A stretch of 64,000 nt of DNA from Hymenobacter metallicola (GTDB lineage: Bacteria; Bacteroidota; Bacteroidia; Cytophagales; Hymenobacteraceae), in the NCBI RefSeq assembly GCF_004745645.1, contig NZ_SRMB01000001.1, positions 372,001 through 436,000 on the forward strand, written 5' to 3'. Below, piece by piece: positions 5,686 through 13,750 of the stretch (position 1 is the stretch's first letter; each line of letters opens with the position of its first letter). Both the position numbers and the translations under genes were made by a program. Below the pieces are notes generated by a model. It searched no databases. It worked only from the letters and a program-made list of their open reading frames with translations, and had not been told where the DNA came from.

Positions 5686-8454
5686 CTATGCCGTCAGCTT
5701 GCTTTTGCGGCTTGCTTTGGCCTTGGGGGCGGTGGGCAGCAGGGGAGCTTGCAGCAGGCGGTACTGCTCGAAGAGGAATTCCAGGCGGCTGAGTTCGGTA
5801 GGGAAGGCGGCAGCCCGGTAGCAGAGGTCCACAGCCTTATCGAGCTGCTGGTGGGCCTTTACCAGGGCCGGAGGCATGGTGAGCGGGTCGTAGAGCGTTG
5901 CCAGGCTCTCATTAGGAAACTGGGCCCGGGCGGCTAGCACCTGCTGGGCAGCGGCCTCTACGGCAGCGGTTTGCTTGGCAGTGGGGGAAGCGGGGAAGGG
6001 GAAGTTGTTGTAGACGAGTAGACCCGAATAGCGAAAATCACTTTTCAATCTTCCACAAACGGCACGCATCCATGCCATGTGCATATGTGAAGTTAAAACA
6101 CCGAAATGGTAGATGGACGCGCTTGGTATCGTGCGGCACAAATCAGAGGCAATAGCTTCTGGTAGCATAAAGCCTATTGGGATGTAACGCCTATTTTCCG
6201 ATGATACACCTGGAATTAAAATATACTCGGAAATAGGTTGGCGCTGTTCTCCAAATAAAGACGGTAAGTCAGCCAGTTTTGCTGTCGCAGCGCGCTTACT
6301 TGCTTTTCTGTACAATCGCACTGCCTCCACTCGTTTAGCTACTTCTGGCAAACTCCTTATTTGACTTGGAGAAGCATCAATGAGCCAAAGACACCAACGT
6401 GGAATTTTGTTAATGAATTCTTGGGCACCTACAAAAGGTCTAATGAATTGCACCGCTTCAGGCTCCTTTTTTAACAACTCGTCCTTTTCATCATCTGATA
6501 AGAGTAGATTGCCACCGTCATTTGCCATACTGCCATAGCTTATTTCAGGTACGTTACTCAGAGGTTTACTTCGTTTACCAACTATTACATTATCTGCATC
6601 TACTAAATACGGATTGATATTCTTCGCTTTCAGTTCTTGCGGTTCACTTTTGACGGTCGCGTAATCGAATAAGCGCCGTGGTAGAATAGCCTGGGTACCA
6701 AAGCCGACAATCACACAAAATACTTGAGCGTTACCTTTAGCTTCATTGCTCCATTTAAAGGTGCGGTGGGCAAACTGAATATGCATCCCAAGCCGTAGCA
6801 TCTCACCCCATAGAATGCTAACCTGCTCGCCTTGGGTTATGCTGTTGGTACTAACTAATGCCACCCTTATAGCTGTCCCCTGCACGTACTGAGCTGCTTT
6901 GAGGTACCATGCCGCCACGTAATCAAGGACGCCTGCGCCTTGCAACTTCGGTCCTGCTACGGCCAATAGTTCCTTGCGCTGACCTTCAGTCATAAGCTTA
7001 GAGCCAATAAACGGCGGGTTACCTAGGATGTAGCTGAGCTGGTCTTTGGGGGCAACGGTTTCCCAGTCGGTGGTTAGGGCGTTGCCGTGCACAATTTTGG
7101 CGGTGCGGGTCAGGGGCAGGCGCAGGTAGAGGTTGCCGAAGGCTTCGGAGAGGCGCAGGTTGAGCTGGTGGTCCATGAGCCACATGGCTACCTCGGCAAT
7201 GCGGGCCGGGAATTCTTCAACCTCAATGCCGTAGGCTTGGTCGACCTGCACGCGGGCGTAGAGGGCCAGGTCTACGGTTTGGCCGGTGGCTACTTTGTCG
7301 GCAAACTGGCGCTCCAGAATCTCTTGTTCCAGCAGGCGCAGCTCGCGGTAGGTCACAACCAGGAAGTTGCCGCAGCCGCAGCTGGGGTCGAGGAAGCGCA
7401 GCTTTTCGAGGCGGCGGTGGAGCTGGTCGAGCTTGTGGCGGTTTTGCCCGGCCTGGGCCAGGTCCTGGCGCAGCTCATCCAAGAACAGGCCCTGGATAAC
7501 CTTGAGAATATTGGCCTCGGAGGTGTAGTGGGCTCCCAGGTTGCGCCGCTTCACAGGGTCGGTGACGGATTGGAAGAGGGAGCCGAAAATAGCGGGCGAG
7601 ATGCGCGACCAGTCGAAGTAAGTGCAGCGGATAAGCTGTTCGCGCAGGGCCTTGTCGAAGGCCGGAAACTCGAAGAACTCCGTGAACAGGGAGCCATTCA
7701 CGTAGGGCAGCACCTGCAAGTGAACGGGCAGGTGGCGCTGGCGCTGGTCGGGGGCTTTGTCGAGCACCGAAAACCACTGGGCCAGCTGGGCGCCCACGTC
7801 GGAGCCATCCTCGCGGGTGTGCTCTTCCAGGAAGGCCCGGAAAGCATCTTTCTCGAAAATAGCCGTGTCTTCGGCGAACAGGCAGAAGAGGATGCGCACC
7901 AGCAGTACTTCCAGCTTGTGGCCGTGGTAGCCGCCGCGCAGCAGGGCGTCGTGCAGGTCGCCCATCAGTTCGGCCGCTTTGATGTTGGCCGGGTCTTCGG
8001 CCTGATACTGGCGCTTTTGGTAGCCGGTCAGGAACGAAAACAGGTGCAGGTGCTGGTGGAGCTGTTCGAGGGGAAAGTCGAAGCTGCTGCCTTCGTCGAG
8101 GTCGTAGAGGCGGAAGCGGGCGAAGTCAGAAACCAGGATGTATTTGGGCAGCTCGTGGTCTTTGAGGCCAGGAAAGTAGTCTTTGGCCTGCTGCACGGCC
8201 TTGTCGAGGTCTTTGCCCCGGCTTTTGTGCTCTACTAGCAGGGTGCCTTTCCAGAGCAGGTCAATAAAGCCTTGCTGGCCGGAGAGCTTCTTTACGGGCT
8301 CCTCGAAGGTTGCTACCCGGCGGCGGTTGATGCCGAAGACGTTGAAGAAGTCACCCCAGAAAGCCTTGGCTTCGGCATGCTCCCGGGTTTCGCCCTGCCA
8401 CTCCTGGGCGAAGCGAATAGCACGGTCTTTAATCTCAGATAAGGAAAGGGGCAT
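5686..8454 (-). CDS. MmeI-like single-chain restriction enzyme / DNA methyltransferase
   Basis: 922 residues, typical of type IIG/IIL enzymes that cut and methylate with one chain. The N-terminal nuclease has D65-x9-E75-x-K77 (GFIDLLWKG then LLVEHKS), the same spacing as in MmeI. A helical connector follows. The adenine methyltransferase has a SAM motif at about 354-363 (FLDPSCGCGNF) and the catalytic NPPF at 479-482. The target-recognition part (about 485-810) and a C-terminal helical region complete it. The DNA for the recognition part (about 6030-7000) is plainly AT-richer than the flanks, as if exchanged by recombination. It probably modifies one strand and cuts at a distance, as the family does; the recognition site is unknown. 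Confidence 0.88.
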   Translation of the reverse strand: MPLSLSEIKDRAIRFAQEWQGETREHAEAKAFWGDFFNVFGINRRRVATFEEPVKKLSGQQGFIDLLWKGTLLVEHKSRGKDLDKAVQQAKDYFPGLKDHELPKYILVSDFARFRLYDLDEGSSFDFPLEQLHQHLHLFSFLTGYQKRQYQAEDPANIKAAELMGDLHDALLRGGYHGHKLEVLLVRILFCLFAEDTAIFEKDAFRAFLEEHTREDGSDVGAQLAQWFSVLDKAPDQRQRHLPVHLQVLPYVNGSLFTEFFEFPAFDKALREQLIRCTYFDWSRISPAIFGSLFQSVTDPVKRRNLGAHYTSEANILKVIQGLFLDELRQDLAQAGQNRHKLDQLHRRLEKLRFLDPSCGCGNFLVVTYRELRLLEQEILERQFADKVATGQTVDLALYARVQVDQAYGIEVEEFPARIAEVAMWLMDHQLNLRLSEAFGNLYLRLPLTRTAKIVHGNALTTDWETVAPKDQLSYILGNPPFIGSKLMTEGQRKELLAVAGPKLQGAGVLDYVAAWYLKAAQYVQGTAIRVALVSTNSITQGEQVSILWGEMLRLGMHIQFAHRTFKWSNEAKGNAQVFCVIVGFGTQAILPRRLFDYATVKSEPQELKAKNINPYLVDADNVIVGKRSKPLSNVPEISYGSMANDGGNLLLSDDEKDELLKKEPEAVQFIRPFVGAQEFINKIPRWCLWLIDASPSQIRSLPEVAKRVEAVRLYRKASKRAATAKLADLPSLFGEQRQPISEYILIPGVSSENRRYIPIGFMLPEAIASDLCRTIPSASIYHFGVLTSHMHMAWMRAVCGRLKSDFRYSGLLVYNNFPFPASPTAKQTAAVEAAAQQVLAARAQFPNESLATLYDPLTMPPALVKAHQQLDKAVDLCYRAAAFPTELSRLEFLFEQYRLLQAPLLPTAPKAKASRKSKLTA

Positions 8455-8492
8455 AGAGTAAGAAAAGTGGGAAGTGGAGGGTAAGCAGGTGC

Positions 8493-8681
8493 TTAATAGA
8501 GTTTGGTTAGGCCGTAGGGGGGAGCATACCGGTGCCGGTAGCCTACGTAGGACTGCTGGGCAAATTCCTCGGGCTCGTGGTATGCTTTGGTTAGTAGCTC
8601 CACATATTCAGAGTAGGTCAGAGAACCCCGCTCATATTTGCGCTCTAGATGGCGTAGGCGGCGCTGCGTAATGGGGAACAT
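8493..8681 (-). CDS. Small hydrophilic protein upstream of the restriction enzyme
   Basis: 62 residues beginning MFPITQRRLRHLERKYERGS, rich in Arg, Tyr and Glu, predicted mostly helical with a Tyr-rich tail (QQSYVGYRHRYAPPYGL). It has no signal peptide or membrane span. The stop lies 38 bases before the ATG of the MmeI-like gene on the same strand, so the two are probably cotranscribed. I do not recognise the family. It could be a controller or a small accessory protein, but no helix-turn-helix is evident. It is protein-like, yet short, so the call is moderate. Confidence 0.55.
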   Translation of the reverse strand: MFPITQRRLRHLERKYERGSLTYSEYVELLTKAYHEPEEFAQQSYVGYRHRYAPPYGLTKLY

Positions 8682-8875
8682 AGGTTATGGAAATGAGTAC
8701 GGCAGTCAAATGCCCGTCTAGTCTCATCGCCAAATCTCTGCCAACGGGCTGCCAATTCGGGATAAGTAAAGGGTAGTGGTGGGGGGTAGGTGTGAGGGTA
8801 GAAATGGGGGGTAGGAAGATAGGAGGAATTTGGTTTGGGTGGCGCCTTATTCGTCGGGCCGTTTCGTTCTGTCGT

Positions 8876-8918
8876 GCGCCTCACCCCCCGGCCCCCTCTC
8901 CGAAAAGGAGAGGGGGAG
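8876..8918. repeat. Palindromic repeat, CCCCCTCTCC family, copy A
   Basis: TGCGCCTCACCCC at the left leads into CCCCCTCTCCGAAAAGGAGAGGGGG, a perfect stem around GAAAA. Closely matching sequence recurs at 9472-9510 and, inverted, at 9550-9592. The rest of the gap 8682-9008 shows no gene. Confidence 0.7.
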
Positions 8919-9008
8919 CCTGACGATAAGTGGAAGGAGAATTTGTGGAGTATTGGAGCACTGGAGTATACTGACTTAGTGATATATTGATTGATACTGT
9001 ACTCTTAT

Positions 9009-9407
9009 ATGGAAACGAACGATTCTTATTTGCCGCAGGATAGAATCTTTACCGCCGATAAGAAGCAGTATGGGAAGCTAGATTTGAGAGGGCGGGCGCG
9101 GAGCATGCGGCACGCGCCGACACCGGCGGAGGAAGTGCTTTGGCAACGGCTGCGGGGCAATCAGCTGGGTGTGAAGTTCCGTCGCCAGCACAGCATCGAC
9201 CGGTACATTGCCGATTTCGTTTGCCTCTCGCATAAGCTAATCGTAGAGCTAGACGGCCCCGGCCACCAGGAACCCAACCAGGCCGAGTACGACCAAGGCC
9301 GCTCCCAAACCCTGACCGGGCTCGGCTATTGTATCCTGCGCTTCTCCAATGAGCAGGCCATCCACGAAACCGAAGTAGTCCTCCAGACCATTAAAGCCAA
9401 CTTATAA
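9009..9407 (+). CDS. DUF559 endonuclease-domain protein
   Basis: 132 residues from the ATG at 9009. After a polar start, the DUF559 domain is clear: RARSMRHAPTPAEEVLWQRL, then KFRRQHSIDRYIADFVC and LIVELDGPGHQ, then a C-terminal GYCILRFSNEQ. DUF559 belongs to the PD-(D/E)xK group related to very-short-patch repair (Vsr) nucleases; the D in IADF and the E in VELDG are the likely metal ligands. In Bacteroidota such genes are often single, sometimes in defence or repeat-rich regions as here. The role, repair or defence, is not settled. Palindromic repeats flank it on both sides. Confidence 0.85.
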   Translation: METNDSYLPQDRIFTADKKQYGKLDLRGRARSMRHAPTPAEEVLWQRLRGNQLGVKFRRQHSIDRYIADFVCLSHKLIVELDGPGHQEPNQAEYDQGRSQTLTGLGYCILRFSNEQAIHETEVVLQTIKANL

Positions 9408-9471
9408 GCAAGCCCAAAGCCGCCGTGGCCCCCTCTCTCCTCGGGTTCTGGGCCTAAAGTAGATGCGGCGG

Positions 9472-9592
9472 GGCGCCTCACCCCAACCCCTCTCCGAAAA
9501 AGGAGAGGGGCTTACAGTACCATTCATACAAGCCGCAGGTCCGCTGTGGCTCCCCCTCTCCTTTTCGGAGAGGGGGCTGGGGGTGAGGCGCC
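9472..9592. repeat. 121-bp MITE-like element made of inverted copies B and C
   Basis: GGCGCCTCACCCC at 9472-9484 is matched perfectly by its reverse complement at 9580-9592. Each end carries a CCCTCTCC-GAAAA-GGAGAGGG hairpin (9487-9510 and 9551-9575). About 40 unique bases lie between. The right end is 4 bases from the stop of the fatty-acid hydroxylase gene, so it may also act as its terminator. Copy A is at 8876-8918. Confidence 0.7.
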
Positions 9593-9596
9593 CACA

Positions 9597-10325
9597 CTAC
9601 TTCTGCTCCGGCCCGTCCGCATAGGTGCCAAACAGCCGGTCCCACAGGGAAGTGTAGAAGCCGAAGTTGTGGGTGTCGTCCTGGTGGTGCTGAAAGTGGA
9701 AGGCGGAGGAGCCCAGGTGCCGGAGCAGGGGGTGGCGGGCCCAGGTGGCCGGATACGGCTCCACCCCGCAGTGGCCCAGCGCCCCAAACAGCACGTTGAC
9801 TACCAGGTAGGCCACAATGGCCGTGAGGCTGGCCGGGTACACAAGCATCAGCAGCAGCCACAGCCCCCCGAAGCCCAGGGTTTCGAGGGGGTGGAGCACA
9901 AACAGGTCGATGGGCTGGGGCGCGGTGTAGTGGTGATGCAGGCCGTGCACCCAGCGGTAGAGCACCGAGTGGTGAATGCCGTAGTGGAACACGTACATCA
10001 GCAGATCCATGCCGAGGAAGAGCACCAGAAAATCGAGCAGGACGCGCCAGGATACGTCTTCCCGAATCCGGATATAGCCGTGGCGCCAGAGCAGGAAGCC
10101 GACGAAGGTAATGCCGGTGTTCAGGAACAGGGTGTAGGCGGCAAAACGGAATTCCTGGGCGCTGACCGGCTGGTACAAGGGGCCCAGCGCCCGGGCCCGG
10201 CCAAACCCAACCTGGAGCAGGTACCCCAGGCCCACGGCCAGCAGCAGCACCAGCAGGTTTTCGACCAGGAAAAGGGGCAGCGCCGCCTGCCAGGGCAGGG
10301 TTTTACAGAAATCAAGCAAGGACAT
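9597..10325 (-). CDS. Fatty-acid hydroxylase / sterol desaturase family membrane protein
   Basis: 242 residues from the ATG at 10325; an in-frame TTG four codons earlier is also possible. Several membrane spans are present. The histidine clusters of the family are in place: HYGIHH, then HGLHHHY, and HFQHHQDDTH near the end, which hold the di-iron centre. Family members hydroxylate or desaturate fatty acids, sterols or carotenoids using O2. Here the substrate is unknown; in pigmented Hymenobacter both lipid and carotenoid roles are possible. It is a lone gene ending against a palindromic repeat. Confidence 0.85.
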   Translation of the reverse strand: MSLLDFCKTLPWQAALPLFLVENLLVLLLAVGLGYLLQVGFGRARALGPLYQPVSAQEFRFAAYTLFLNTGITFVGFLLWRHGYIRIREDVSWRVLLDFLVLFLGMDLLMYVFHYGIHHSVLYRWVHGLHHHYTAPQPIDLFVLHPLETLGFGGLWLLLMLVYPASLTAIVAYLVVNVLFGALGHCGVEPYPATWARHPLLRHLGSSAFHFQHHQDDTHNFGFYTSLWDRLFGTYADGPEQK

Positions 10326-10450
10326 AGGGTACGGCAAGAAGGGAGCAGCAGTGTCGGCGAAAGATACCGATTCCTTTGCCTCTGCTAACCAAAAGCGTGC
10401 GGCCTGCTTCGTGGGGCAGTACGCTGCGGGCCCAGCAGGTTACCGGGTAA

Positions 10451-10627
10451 TGGGCCGTCCGCTACGATGACTCTGATGTTGCTCAAACCAGGGACCTAAC
10501 CCAGGCAATACCGGTAGATACTACCGGCCATAGCTACGTTGCCGGTGGTAGCAGCGGCGTATCGCAGCTGGTGACAGTCAAGTATTCGCCGGCCGGGCCG
10601 CAGCTCTGGCCGCGCTATTACCCCGGG
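10451..10627 (+). pseudogene. Remnant of an SBBP-repeat protein gene
   Basis: The frame from 10451 to 10627 reads WAVRYDDSDVAQTRDLTQAI, then PVDTTGHSYVAGGSSG and LVTVKYSPAGPQLWPRYY. This is one SBBP repeat unit with flanking strands (family pattern: W..RY.G, A.AVD.TGN.YVTG.S). A stop codon lies directly upstream (10448-10450), no start or signal peptide is seen, and the sequence after 10627 is no longer repeat-like. It is a gene fragment inside a gap that otherwise holds nothing coding. Confidence 0.6.
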
Positions 10628-10680
10628 CTACTCCCAGCGCCACCGGCCAAGCCGCCTCGCCGGGCTGCCTGCATACGCAC

Positions 10681-10724
10681 CCAACCAAAGCGGCTACCCC
10701 GCACAGGGTAGCCGCTTTGGTTGG
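10681..10724. terminator. Perfect 19-bp hairpin, orphan terminator
   Basis: CCAACCAAAGCGGCTACCC (10681-10699) pairs fully with 10706-10724 around a 6-base loop. It lies just after the SBBP remnant and about 140 bases past the azoR stop. It may be the old terminator of the lost gene or serve azoR. There is no long U-tract on either side. Confidence 0.5.
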
Positions 10725-10863
10725 CCTGGAGGTGGCCGACTGAAGAAGTAAGATGCCACCTCGTTTAGGCTAGTAGCCTGCCGCTGGCCATGCAGCGCCA
10801 GCCGGGGGCGGGGCCGCTACCGCAGAAGTGGGGGCGGCCGTTGTGTCTGTAAGAAGGAGGCCG

Positions 10864-11460
10864 TTATACCAGCACGCTGTCGATGCCTTTTTGCAAGGCG
10901 GTAGCCTGGAAATCGGGCAGCTTGACGCCTTCGGCCCGGGCCACGGTGACGTCGGTGAGACCCAGGAATTGAAGCACGAGGCGCAGGTAGGGCGTGGCAA
11001 AATCGTAGGCCTGCATGGGGCCTTCGGAGTAGATTCCGCCGCTGGCCACGGCCAGGTACACCTTCTTGCCCGTAATCAGCCCCTCGGGACCCGTGGGGGT
11101 ATAGCGGAAGGTAATGCCCGCCCGGGTGAGGTGGTCGAGCCACGATTTGAGCGAGGAGGGAATGCTGAAATTGTAGAACGGCACCCCGATGACGAGTACG
11201 TCGGCGGCCATTACCTGGGCAATGGCTTCATCGGAGTGCTGCACAGCTTGTTGCTGCTCGGGCGAGCGGCCTTCGGTGGGCGTAAGATAAGCCTGCAAGT
11301 GGGCTTCTTCGAGGTGGGGAAATGGCTGGCTGGCCACGTCGCGCACCACGACGCGGCTGCCGGGCTCGGCGGCCAGGAGCTTGTCGATGATGCCCTGGCT
11401 GAGGCGGGTGCTGAAGGAGGCGGCGCCCTGGGCGCTGGAAATGATTTGCAGAATCTGCAT
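10864..11460 (-). CDS. azoR: FMN-dependent NADH-azoreductase
   Basis: 198 residues with the flavodoxin-like fold of AzoR/AcpD. The start MQILQIISSAQGAASFSTRLS is the phosphate-binding loop region. VLVIGVPFYNFSIPSSLKSWLDH is the family's FMN-binding P-(M/F)-YNF signature, and ASGGIYSEGP is the second FMN loop. It is cytosolic, reduces quinones and azo compounds with NADH, and probably detoxifies electrophiles. The HxlR-type regulator at 11698 diverges from it with operator-like repeats between, a common arrangement in which the regulator senses a quinone or electrophile. Confidence 0.92.
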   Translation of the reverse strand: MQILQIISSAQGAASFSTRLSQGIIDKLLAAEPGSRVVVRDVASQPFPHLEEAHLQAYLTPTEGRSPEQQQAVQHSDEAIAQVMAADVLVIGVPFYNFSIPSSLKSWLDHLTRAGITFRYTPTGPEGLITGKKVYLAVASGGIYSEGPMQAYDFATPYLRLVLQFLGLTDVTVARAEGVKLPDFQATALQKGIDSVLV

Positions 11461-11566
11461 ACAAGAGGGGGTAAGAAAGGTGATGAACTACGGGTTGGCC
11501 CCCGCGGACCTACCAGCCCGGGAGGGCTGCCCGCCCACGGAGTAGCCCAGCTGGTGGCCTGGTACT

Positions 11567-11587
11567 CTGGTTACCTCAAGTAATCAG
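11567..11587. promoter_or_regulatory. Operator-like inverted repeat 1 (azoR/hxlR gap)
   Basis: CTGGTTAC-ctcaa-GTAATCAG, 7 of 8 bases paired. The half-site GTAATCAG is the same as in the second repeat at 11637-11660. It lies near the azoR side of the divergent gap, and it is a likely binding site for the HxlR regulator. Confidence 0.55.
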
Positions 11588-11636
11588 CTAGCCATTTGTT
11601 CGTACCTTGCCCCCACTTCAGATTACGTGGCGGTAG

Positions 11637-11660
11637 CCTGATTACCTGCTGGTAATCAGG
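11637..11660. promoter_or_regulatory. Operator-like inverted repeat 2 (azoR/hxlR gap)
   Basis: CCTGATTACC-tgct-GGTAATCAGG, a perfect 10-bp inverted repeat, 37 bases before the regulator's ATG. A further half-site, CAGATTAC, is at about 11619-11626. The position suits autorepression. Confidence 0.6.
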
Positions 11661-11697
11661 GTTTCTACCCTGCCCTCTTACAGTACCCGCTGCTCTC

Positions 11698-12057
11698 ATG
11701 ACCAACCACGACCACTCCCAATGCGCCCTGACGATTCAGGGCCTGCGCCACGCCCTACTGGTAGTCAACGGAAAGTGGAAGCTCCAGATAATTGTGGCGC
11801 TTCGCTCGGGTACCCGGCATTTTCGCGCCTTGGAGCGCAGCGTTCCGGGTATTTCCACCAAGGTGCTGGCCAAGGAGCTGAAGGATCTGGAAGCCCATCA
11901 GCTCATTGCCCGGACGGTACACCCGGGCCCACCCGTACTCGTGGAGTACCACGTCTTGCCCTATGCCCGCACGCTCGACCCGGTGATTGAGGTCTTGAGA
12001 GTATGGGGCATGCAGCACCAGCAGCGCTTAGACGCGGGTGGCGCCGGGCCGGGGTAG
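11698..12057 (+). CDS. HxlR family transcriptional regulator
   Basis: 119 residues. The winged-helix HxlR domain covers about residues 9-105: CALTIQGLRHALLVVNGKWK at the start, FRALERSVPGISTKVLAKEL as the recognition helix region, and LDPVIEVLRVWG as the C-terminal dimer helix. Cys9 matches the conserved N-terminal cysteine that in YodB/QorR-type members senses quinones or diamide. The divergent azoreductase and the two GTAATCAG inverted repeats support a role as local repressor of azoR and of itself. Confidence 0.9.
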   Translation: MTNHDHSQCALTIQGLRHALLVVNGKWKLQIIVALRSGTRHFRALERSVPGISTKVLAKELKDLEAHQLIARTVHPGPPVLVEYHVLPYARTLDPVIEVLRVWGMQHQQRLDAGGAGPG

Positions 12058-12189
12058 AGAGCTGCTCTGACGCCCCCGGCGGCACGCCCCTTTTGCAGCC
12101 CCGGACGGATTGGGAAATTGCCCGGGACCTCGGGGGCCAGCGGGGTGGCAAAAGTACCCGAGCCACCAGCCACGGCCAGACTCCTGGTC

Positions 12190-13611
12190 CTACAGCCGCT
12201 GCCGCACCTGCCCCAGGATGCGCTGCATCTCGTTGCGCACGGGCTGGTCGTCGCCGGCGATGCTGTTGTTGAGGAAGCTCACGGCCAGCAGGCGGCCGCT
12301 GCGGGTGCGCACGTAGCCGGCCAGGTTGCAGGTGTGGGTCAGGGTGCCGGTCTTGCCCCAGAACCAGGTGCCCTGGGCATCCTTGTAGCGCCGGTGCAGG
12401 GTGCCCTGTCCGCCCCCGCCGGCCAGCAGATTCAGCAGCCGGGGCTCGGGCACTTGCTGGTGGAGCAGGACCAGCAGGGCATTCAGGGAGCGGGGCGTCA
12501 CCAGGTTGAGCCGGGACAGGCCCGAGCCGTCGACCCAGGGTAGCTTATCGGGCAGGGTGTTGAAGTAGGTGCGGCGGGCGTGGCGAATGACGCGCCAGGC
12601 GCTGAGCGAGTCGCGGGGCGGCCCCAGCTTGGTGGCGCACATGAGCAGCAGCTGCTCGGCCAGGAAATTGTCGCTCACCCGCAGCATGCGGCGGTAGAGC
12701 GAGTCGGCGGGCAGGCCCGGCAGGGTCCGGATGGAATCCTGGGGGCGGGGCTGCCAGGCCGTGTGCACCACGGCCCGGCGCAGGGTGTCGCCGAGCAGGC
12801 GCAGCAGCAGGGTGCGGCTGGTACGGTAGGGCACCTCATCGACCCACCGCTTCGGGGCGGGGAAGTAGGTGAAGCGGTTGTCGAGCTGCCCCCGGCTTAC
12901 GTGCTGGTCGGGGTTGTGGCTCAGCAGGTCGTCGGCGGTAGCCAGGCTGGTGAGCGGGGCGAAGGGGCGGGGCAGCACCCGCACCCGCTGGGGCCGGGCG
13001 GGCAGCTTGCCCCGGGCCGGCACGGGCGTGCTGGCGTAGAAGCGCACCGTGTTGCCATAAAGCGGAAAGGCCGTGCGCTCGGGCTGGAAGTAGTAGTTGA
13101 AATCGTCCCAGGCCCAGCTGGGGCCGTAGGGCGGCGGGGTAGCAATGTCGCAGTACGCCAGCAGGCGCTCGGGCCGGCGGGCCAGAAAGGTGTAGGCCCG
13201 GCGCGAGGGCACGTCGCCGTGCAGGAAGGTGGGGTCGCCGGTGCCCTGGAAAAACAGGGTATCGTGGCGGCTGAAGTAGCGCAGGCTGGGCAGGGAGTCG
13301 CCGAGCAGGCGCAGACCGGTGTAAAAGCTAAAGAGCTTCATTACGCTGGCCGGCGTGAAGTAGCGGGTTTCATTCAGGCCATACACTTCCTCGCCCGTCG
13401 AGGCGTCGGTAATACTCAGGCCCACCTGGTGCTGGCGCAGGGCCGGGGCGGCCGTCAGCAGCGAGTCGAGCCAGGGCAGCGGGGCCGAGCCCGGGCGGAG
13501 GCTGTCGGCGGGGGCGGCCGGTTGGGAGTTCTGGGCACAGGCCAGGGGCTGGGCAGAGCCCCAGACCACCAGGAGCAGGAAGAAAACGGGACGTAGCAAC
13601 ACAGCCTGCAA
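12190..13611 (-). CDS. dacB: D-alanyl-D-alanine carboxypeptidase/endopeptidase (PBP4, S13 family)
   Basis: 473 residues. A signal peptide (to about residue 26, ACAQ) puts it in the periplasm. The three active-site motifs are present: SVMK (S89-K92), SDN at about 312 and KTGT at about 418. The long insert between the first two motifs is typical of PBP4. It trims or cleaves peptidoglycan cross-links. The frame starts with TTG at 13611, and no good ATG is near; a GTG three codons in is an alternative. It is a single-gene unit on the minus strand. Confidence 0.92.
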   Translation of the reverse strand: MQAVLLRPVFFLLLVVWGSAQPLACAQNSQPAAPADSLRPGSAPLPWLDSLLTAAPALRQHQVGLSITDASTGEEVYGLNETRYFTPASVMKLFSFYTGLRLLGDSLPSLRYFSRHDTLFFQGTGDPTFLHGDVPSRRAYTFLARRPERLLAYCDIATPPPYGPSWAWDDFNYYFQPERTAFPLYGNTVRFYASTPVPARGKLPARPQRVRVLPRPFAPLTSLATADDLLSHNPDQHVSRGQLDNRFTYFPAPKRWVDEVPYRTSRTLLLRLLGDTLRRAVVHTAWQPRPQDSIRTLPGLPADSLYRRMLRVSDNFLAEQLLLMCATKLGPPRDSLSAWRVIRHARRTYFNTLPDKLPWVDGSGLSRLNLVTPRSLNALLVLLHQQVPEPRLLNLLAGGGGQGTLHRRYKDAQGTWFWGKTGTLTHTCNLAGYVRTRSGRLLAVSFLNNSIAGDDQPVRNEMQRILGQVRQRL

Positions 13612-13750
13612 GTTAGGCAGCGCAGCCGGCTAATACGGCGTGTTGGGGTAGGGAAGTGTAGGAACACGCGTTCTGCGCGTTGTTCGGGGTATTCTGCCCA
13701 TGCGGCAGCACCCAGGGAATCTTGCGGGGCGCCGCTACGGGGCTTGGTTG

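Noticed and set aside
7087..8238. 383-codon open frame on the plus strand across the MmeI-like gene
   Set aside because: It is antisense to a clear enzyme with all motifs; its translation is Val/Gly/Leu-biased as expected from the complement of GC-rich codons.
8645..8884. 79-codon minus-strand frame upstream of the small ORF
   Set aside because: Pro/Thr/Tyr-biased without a fold, and it overlaps the better 62-residue ORF in another frame.
8876..9592. CRISPR array
   Set aside because: The repeated CCCTCTCC units are hairpins in both orientations with unequal spacing, not direct repeats with spacers; no cas genes.
12580..13596. 338-codon open frame antisense to dacB
   Set aside because: Low-complexity Gly/Ala/Gln sequence without any domain; dacB has all three active-site motifs.
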